This document shows positions 20,172 to 23,146 of a stretch of 23,146 nucleotides of DNA, one piece after another. The notes beneath the pieces were generated by a model, which saw nothing but the letters and a program-made list of their open reading frames with translations, had not been told where the DNA came from and ran no database searches. The translations under genes were made by a program, and so were the position numbers. This DNA is from Acidimicrobiia bacterium (lineage in GTDB: Bacteria; Actinomycetota; Acidimicrobiia; IMCC26256; PALSA-555). Positions within the stretch are counted from its first letter, which is position 1; each line of letters starts with the position of its first letter. The DNA is taken from NCBI GenBank assembly GCA_022865365.1, contig JALHSW010000415.1:1-23146 (forward strand), in the 5' to 3' direction.

Positions 20172-21017
20172 TCAGCCGCGCAGCAGGCTCCGGCCGACGA
20201 CGAACGCCTGACGTGATCTCGGTACTCGAGCTCGGGCCGAGAACACGTCGCCGTCCGCGCGCTCGACCGCCTCCAGGATCTCGGCGTGCATGTTCCGTGC
20301 GGCGCGGATGCACCGCGCCGACGTCAACGGCAGCAAGGACATGCCGCGGTCGGCTGACGCGAAGTACTCCCGCGTGCGTCCGACCTCGAAGGACATCAGC
20401 GCGCGCCACTCGGGCGTCACCCGCCGCAACCAAGGATCCGCGCCGAAGCGCTGGAGGTCCTCCTGCGGGACGTACACCCTCGCCCTGTCGAGATCCGACC
20501 CCACGTCGCGCAGGAAGCCCGTCAGCTGGAACGCGATGGCCAGGTCGCGGGCGCGTGCGATCGCTTCGGCGGACGTCGGCTCGAGGATCGGAAGCATCAT
20601 CTCCCCGATCACCGCCGCCGAGCCGTCCATGTAGTCGAGCAGGTCGTCGAAGGTCTCGTACTCGCCCACGGTGAGATCCATCGTCATGGCGCGGAGGTAG
20701 CGCCGGAAACAATCAGGGTTCAGATCGAACGCGGCCACGGTGTGCACCACCGCCTTGAGCACCGGATCGTCGGAGTCCCCACGGTCGAGATCCTCGAAGA
20801 ATCCGTCGCCGTACTCGACGAGCGCGCGCTCCCGCTCCTCGGGTCCTACCGGACCGAGTCGCTCGAGCACATCGTCGGCGTGGCGACAGAAGCCGTAGAG
20901 CGCGTGAACGTGATGCCGCTTGACCCGCGGCAGCAAGAACGTCGCCGCGTAGTAGATCTTGCCGTGCGCCCTGATGAGCTGGCGGCAGCAAGCGTAGGAC
21001 TCGTCGAGCGTCGTCAC
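20172..21017 (-). CDS. Phytoene/squalene synthase family protein
   Basis: A 281-aa trans-prenyltransferase of the CrtB/HpnC/HpnD family, which condenses two prenyl diphosphates head to head. The first metal motif is DDVLE at 48-52 (YGFCRHADDVLE), where the usual last Asp is Glu. The second is DVGSD in GFLRDVGSDLDRARVYVPQEDL, matching the DVGED-like site. The family's R-x-Y-x-P segment (RARVYVP) is present. Neighbouring polyprenyl diphosphate synthase could supply its substrate. No desaturase or cyclase is in the window, so phytoene, dehydrosqualene or squalene cannot be distinguished. The start is GTG at 21017 with a TACGGT box ending 8 nt upstream. Confidence 0.88.
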   Translation of the reverse strand: MTTLDESYACCRQLIRAHGKIYYAATFLLPRVKRHHVHALYGFCRHADDVLERLGPVGPEERERALVEYGDGFFEDLDRGDSDDPVLKAVVHTVAAFDLNPDCFRRYLRAMTMDLTVGEYETFDDLLDYMDGSAAVIGEMMLPILEPTSAEAIARARDLAIAFQLTGFLRDVGSDLDRARVYVPQEDLQRFGADPWLRRVTPEWRALMSFEVGRTREYFASADRGMSLLPLTSARCIRAARNMHAEILEAVERADGDVFSARARVPRSRQAFVVGRSLLRG

Positions 21018-21025
21018 CGACCCGC

Positions 21026-21031
21026 ACCGTA
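21026..21031 (-). promoter_or_regulatory. -10 box of the phytoene synthase-like gene
   Basis: On the minus strand TACGGT fits TANNNT and is followed by 8 nt (GCGGGTCG) and GTG at 21017, nearly leaderless. No ribosome site precedes the GTG. Confidence 0.45.
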
Positions 21032-21039
21032 CTCATCCC

Positions 21040-21059
21040 TACCGGATCGGCAACCGGTA
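21040..21059. repeat. Inverted repeat over the -35 region of the phytoene synthase-like gene
   Basis: TACCGG-ATCGGCAA-CCGGTA has perfect 6-bp arms and lies about 9-28 nt upstream of the minus-strand -10 box, overlapping the -35 position. It could be an operator. It lacks a T-tract and so is not a good terminator for the upstream idsA gene. The rest of the 82-bp gap (21018-21099) shows nothing else. Confidence 0.5.
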
Positions 21060-21099
21060 CCCGCGGGAGAACGACTCACCCGTACCACCCCACTCAGAC

Positions 21100-22173
21100 C
21101 TAGTGGTCGCGCCAGGCAACGTACGAGCCGAGCTCCTCGAGGGCCTCGCGGGCCTCGTGCGTGATCGGCGCGACCAGGAGCGCGGTCAACGACTCGGCGA
21201 CGAGTCGCTCGATCGTGGTTTCGATGTCGTCGCGCGCTCCGGTGGTGATCAGGAGCTCCTGCAGCGCGGCGACCTCGGCGTCGGTCAGGTCGGGCTGCCC
21301 GAGCCGTGCGAGGAGCGCGGTCCCCTCGGCCCCGACACGACCAGCGGCCACTGCGACAAGCGGCGTCAACTTGCCCTCGCGCAGGTCGTCGCCCACCGGC
21401 TTGCCGATGACCGACGCGTCGCCGAACACCCCGAGCAGATCGTCACGGAGCTGGAACGCCTCCCCCAACGGGAGCCCGACCGCGCTGAGCGTAGGACCGA
21501 GCTCGTCGAGGCGCCCGGCGAGGGCCGCGCCGAGATGCATTGGGCGCTCGACCGTGTACTTGCCGGACTTGTACCGCTCGATGCGCGCAGCCTGAGTCGG
21601 ATCGCTCGAGCCGCTCGCGGTGCCCACGAGGTCGAGGTACTGACCGACGCACAGCTCGACGCGCAGCTCGTCGAAGATGCGGCGCGCGTCACTACGCGTC
21701 TCACCGAACAGCACGTCGGCGTACACGAAGGCGAGGTCGCCGATGAGGATCGCCGCGCCCTCGCCGAACCGACGGCCCTCCGCCCGCCAGCCCCGCGCCG
21801 CGTGCAGCGCGACGAAGTGCGTGTGGATCGACGAGAGGCCGCGGCGCCGGTCCGACCCGTCCATGATGTCGTCGTGGACGAGCGCGAACGTGTGGAGCAG
21901 CTCCAACGCGGCGCCGGCATCCACGACCTCGCTCGAGTCGGGAGCACCACCGGCGCCGACGTATGCCCAGTGACAGAACGCCGGGCGGAGGCGCTTGCCT
22001 CCGGCGAGCACGAGCGCGCGCAGGGCGGCGAGCGGCTCTTCGAGGTCGGGGTCGACCGCACCCCACCGGTCGATCTCGGCATCGAGGAGCTCGACGACAC
22101 GCACCTCGGCGCGGCGGCCGACCTCGGCGAGACTCGGTGGAACCCCGGTCGCGCGCCGGGCAGACGCAGGCAC
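21100..22173 (-). CDS. Polyprenyl (GGPP-type) diphosphate synthase
   Basis: A 357-aa trans-isoprenyl diphosphate synthase that extends allylic diphosphates with isopentenyl diphosphate. The IPP-binding GKRLRP is at 59-64. The first Asp-rich motif is DDIMD (101-105), without a two-residue insertion between the aspartates, and the second is DDLLGVFGD, with GKPVGDDLREGK after it. Product length cannot be set from sequence alone; a geranylgeranyl diphosphate synthase feeding the phytoene-synthase-like protein is likely. The start chosen is GTG at 22173 (V-PASARRATG), exactly 6 nt after a TACGCT box; the open frame continues upstream but there it lies over the SCP2 gene and is not homologous. No ribosome site precedes the GTG. 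The SCP2 gene is divergent, 63 bp away. Confidence 0.9.
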   Translation of the reverse strand: MPASARRATGVPPSLAEVGRRAEVRVVELLDAEIDRWGAVDPDLEEPLAALRALVLAGGKRLRPAFCHWAYVGAGGAPDSSEVVDAGAALELLHTFALVHDDIMDGSDRRRGLSSIHTHFVALHAARGWRAEGRRFGEGAAILIGDLAFVYADVLFGETRSDARRIFDELRVELCVGQYLDLVGTASGSSDPTQAARIERYKSGKYTVERPMHLGAALAGRLDELGPTLSAVGLPLGEAFQLRDDLLGVFGDASVIGKPVGDDLREGKLTPLVAVAAGRVGAEGTALLARLGQPDLTDAEVAALQELLITTGARDDIETTIERLVAESLTALLVAPITHEAREALEELGSYVAWRDH

Positions 22174-22200
22174 CGGGTGAGCGTACGCCGGGCACCGGGT
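22169..22200. repeat. 10-bp direct repeat flanking the idsA-type -10 box
   Basis: GGCACCGGGT occurs at 22169-22178 and 22191-22200, start to start 22 bp, two helical turns. One copy covers the GTG and leaderless start point, the other lies upstream of the -10 box at 22180-22185. Two copies on the same face of the helix around a promoter are what a dimeric repressor site would look like. Confidence 0.45.
22180..22185 (-). promoter_or_regulatory. -10 box of leaderless polyprenyl synthase gene
   Basis: On the minus strand TACGCT fits TANNNT and is followed by 6 nt (CACCCG) and GTG at 22173. The implied start is at the G of GTG. Confidence 0.55.
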
Positions 22201-22222
22201 CGGCCCCGAAGCGTCGCGCCAG

Positions 22223-22228
22223 TACGAT
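22223..22228 (+). promoter_or_regulatory. -10 box of the SCP2-domain gene
   Basis: TACGAT fits TANNNT and is followed by 8 nt (CCGCGACC) and GTG at 22237. It lies 38 bp from the divergent idsA-type box, so the two polymerases would compete for the gap. Confidence 0.5.
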
Positions 22229-22236
22229 CCGCGACC

Positions 22237-22677
22237 GTGCCCGAGTTCCTCTCCCCTGCGTGGATCACCGAGCTCGACTCCGCGCTCCGGGCGCTCGAGC
22301 CGTCGGAGGCTGCGTCGGAGACCGTGCCCGAGAGCGAGTCGGAGGGGCGGTTCGTCATCGAGCAACGCGTCACGAGGCCGGGGGCCGACGCTCACGTGCA
22401 CCATGTCGTGGCGAGCGGCGCAGGGTTCCGTGCGGTCGGCGGGCCGGCGCCCGCACCCGACCTGGTGCTCACGACGGATCTTCAGACCGCGGTCGCGATC
22501 CAGCGTGGTGCCGTGAACGCACAGCTCGCGCTCGCCTCCGGCCATCTGCGCCTGGGTGGCGACCTCAACCGTCTCCTGGCGACCGCCCAGCTGTTCGCCA
22601 GGCTCGATGACGTGTTCATGACACTCCGGGACCGTACGACGTACCCGAGCGGCAGCGGCGCAAGCACCCACCGCTAG
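22237..22677 (+). CDS. SCP2 sterol-carrier-domain protein
   Basis: A 146-aa protein matching the SCP2 lipid-binding fold: FVIEQRVTRP strands in the middle, then LVLTTDLQTAVAIQRGAVNAQ and the conserved ASGHLRLGGDLNRLL near residues 105-125. SCP2 domains bind lipids or fatty acyl-CoAs. It stands next to polyprenyl synthase on one side and an acyl-CoA dehydrogenase on the other, which fits lipid or isoprenoid handling, but no partner is proven. It begins at GTG 22237, nearly leaderless. Its TAG stop is the first half of the next gene's -10 box. Confidence 0.85.
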   Translation: MPEFLSPAWITELDSALRALEPSEAASETVPESESEGRFVIEQRVTRPGADAHVHHVVASGAGFRAVGGPAPAPDLVLTTDLQTAVAIQRGAVNAQLALASGHLRLGGDLNRLLATAQLFARLDDVFMTLRDRTTYPSGSGASTHR

Positions 22678-22680
22678 CAT
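22675..22680 (+). promoter_or_regulatory. -10 box of leaderless acyl-CoA dehydrogenase gene, overlapping the SCP2 stop
   Basis: TAGCAT fits TANNNT and is followed by 7 nt (CGTCGCC) and ATG at 22688. Its TAG is the SCP2 stop codon, the same arrangement seen at pgl-fbiC. No ribosome site precedes the ATG. Confidence 0.55.
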
Positions 22681-22687
22681 CGTCGCC

Positions 22688-23146
22688 ATGACGATCTCCG
22701 AGACCGAGTTCCGCAACCAAGCTCGCGCGTTCCTGGATGCGAACGCCGAGCGACGGGTCGAGGAGACCCTGGAATGGGGCAAGGGTTCCGACCAGGTCGG
22801 ACTCCTCGACGAGAAGTCGCCCGACCAGGAAGCCGAGGAGATTGCCGCGGCCAAGAAGTGGAAGGCCACCGAGTTCGACGCCGGCTTCGGCTGGATCACC
22901 GGACCCGAGGAGTACGCAGGGCGCGCGCTCCCGGCCAGCTATGAGCGCGCCTACCGCGAGGTCGTCGCCGACTACTCGATCCCGTCCCAGTCGATGTTCG
23001 GCATCGGGCTCGGCATGGTCGCCCCCACGATCCTCGCCCACGCGATCCCCGAGGTGAAGGACCGCTATCTGACGTCGATGTACCGCGGCGACATCGTGGG
23101 TTGTCAGCTCTTCTCCGAGCCGGTCGCCGGATCCGACCTGGCCGGC
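22688..23146 (+). CDS. Acyl-CoA dehydrogenase, 3' end outside window
   Basis: The frame is open from ATG at 22688 to the last base, giving 153 residues of a protein that is normally 380-430 aa. The start MTISETEFRNQARAFLDAN is the usual helical N terminus, FGWITGPEEYAG is the first conserved loop, and CQLFSEPVAGSDLAG at the window edge is the FAD/substrate-binding motif of the family, in which GAGSD is more common than VAGSD. The first alpha-helical region carries an acidic insertion (about residues 25-55) compared with short-chain enzymes. The enzyme would introduce a double bond into acyl-CoA and pass electrons to an electron-transfer flavoprotein. Its substrate cannot be told here. It may be linked to the SCP2 protein 10 nt upstream. 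Confidence 0.9.
   Translation, partial: MTISETEFRNQARAFLDANAERRVEETLEWGKGSDQVGLLDEKSPDQEAEEIAAAKKWKATEFDAGFGWITGPEEYAGRALPASYERAYREVVADYSIPSQSMFGIGLGMVAPTILAHAIPEVKDRYLTSMYRGDIVGCQLFSEPVAGSDLAG

Noticed and set aside
1..23146. CRISPR array, insertion sequence, prophage, tRNA or defence cluster
   Set aside because: No spaced repeats, transposase, integrase, tRNA cloverleaf or known defence protein could be recognised; composition looks even throughout.

Overview
High-G+C, gene-dense chromosomal DNA of an actinobacterium. The evidence is a fused CofG-CofH FbiC for coenzyme F420, actinobacterial-type transaldolase and Mug-type glycosylase, many GTG starts, GTGA/ATGA gene overlaps, and TANNNT -10 boxes sitting 6-9 nt before start codons (leaderless transcription). 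A lineage near Acidimicrobiia fits, but that is inference. I see no tRNA, rRNA, insertion sequence, phage gene or CRISPR array, and no gene-free stretch longer than 100 bp.

Layout. 1-969: 3' part of a FIST-domain sensor protein. 1043-4128: transketolase and transaldolase. 4159-5722 (minus): an unknown 158-aa protein and a methyltransferase fused to a Mug-type uracil/thymine-DNA glycosylase, where other actinobacteria often carry zwf-opcA. 5740-10897: 6-phosphogluconolactonase, FbiC, a PfkB-family (adenosine-kinase-like) kinase and a LOG-family phosphoribohydrolase, the last three coupled by overlapping start and stop codons. 10920-14835 (minus): glycolate oxidase glcD-glcE-glcF plus a small coiled-coil protein. 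14925-15689: a cysteine-rich putative metal-binding protein. 15686-16810 (minus): an orphan GroES-like protein and an SDR dehydrogenase. 16909-18460: heme O synthase CtaB and a membrane-anchored TlpA-like thioredoxin. 18464-22173 (minus): polyprenyl diphosphate synthase, a phytoene-synthase-family protein, and an ABC-2 exporter (ATPase and permease). 22237-23146: an SCP2-domain protein and the start of an acyl-CoA dehydrogenase.

How the genes may work together. Tkt, Tal and Pgl supply the pentose phosphate pathway. Zwf is absent here and fbiC starts 9 nt after pgl, so an F420-dependent glucose-6-phosphate dehydrogenase could feed Pgl (inference). The kinase-LOG pair could return nucleoside ribose to the same pathway as ribose 5-phosphate. 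CtaB and TlpA fit cytochrome oxidase and cytochrome c maturation. IdsA and CrtB fit isoprenoid synthesis.

Most notable points: the methyltransferase-Mug fusion; its promoter, which overlaps that of pgl in a 17-bp divergent gap; a glcD whose conserved reading frame has no ATG/GTG/TTG start but has an ATC exactly where a leaderless start is expected; and TAG stop codons that double as the first half of the next gene's -10 box.
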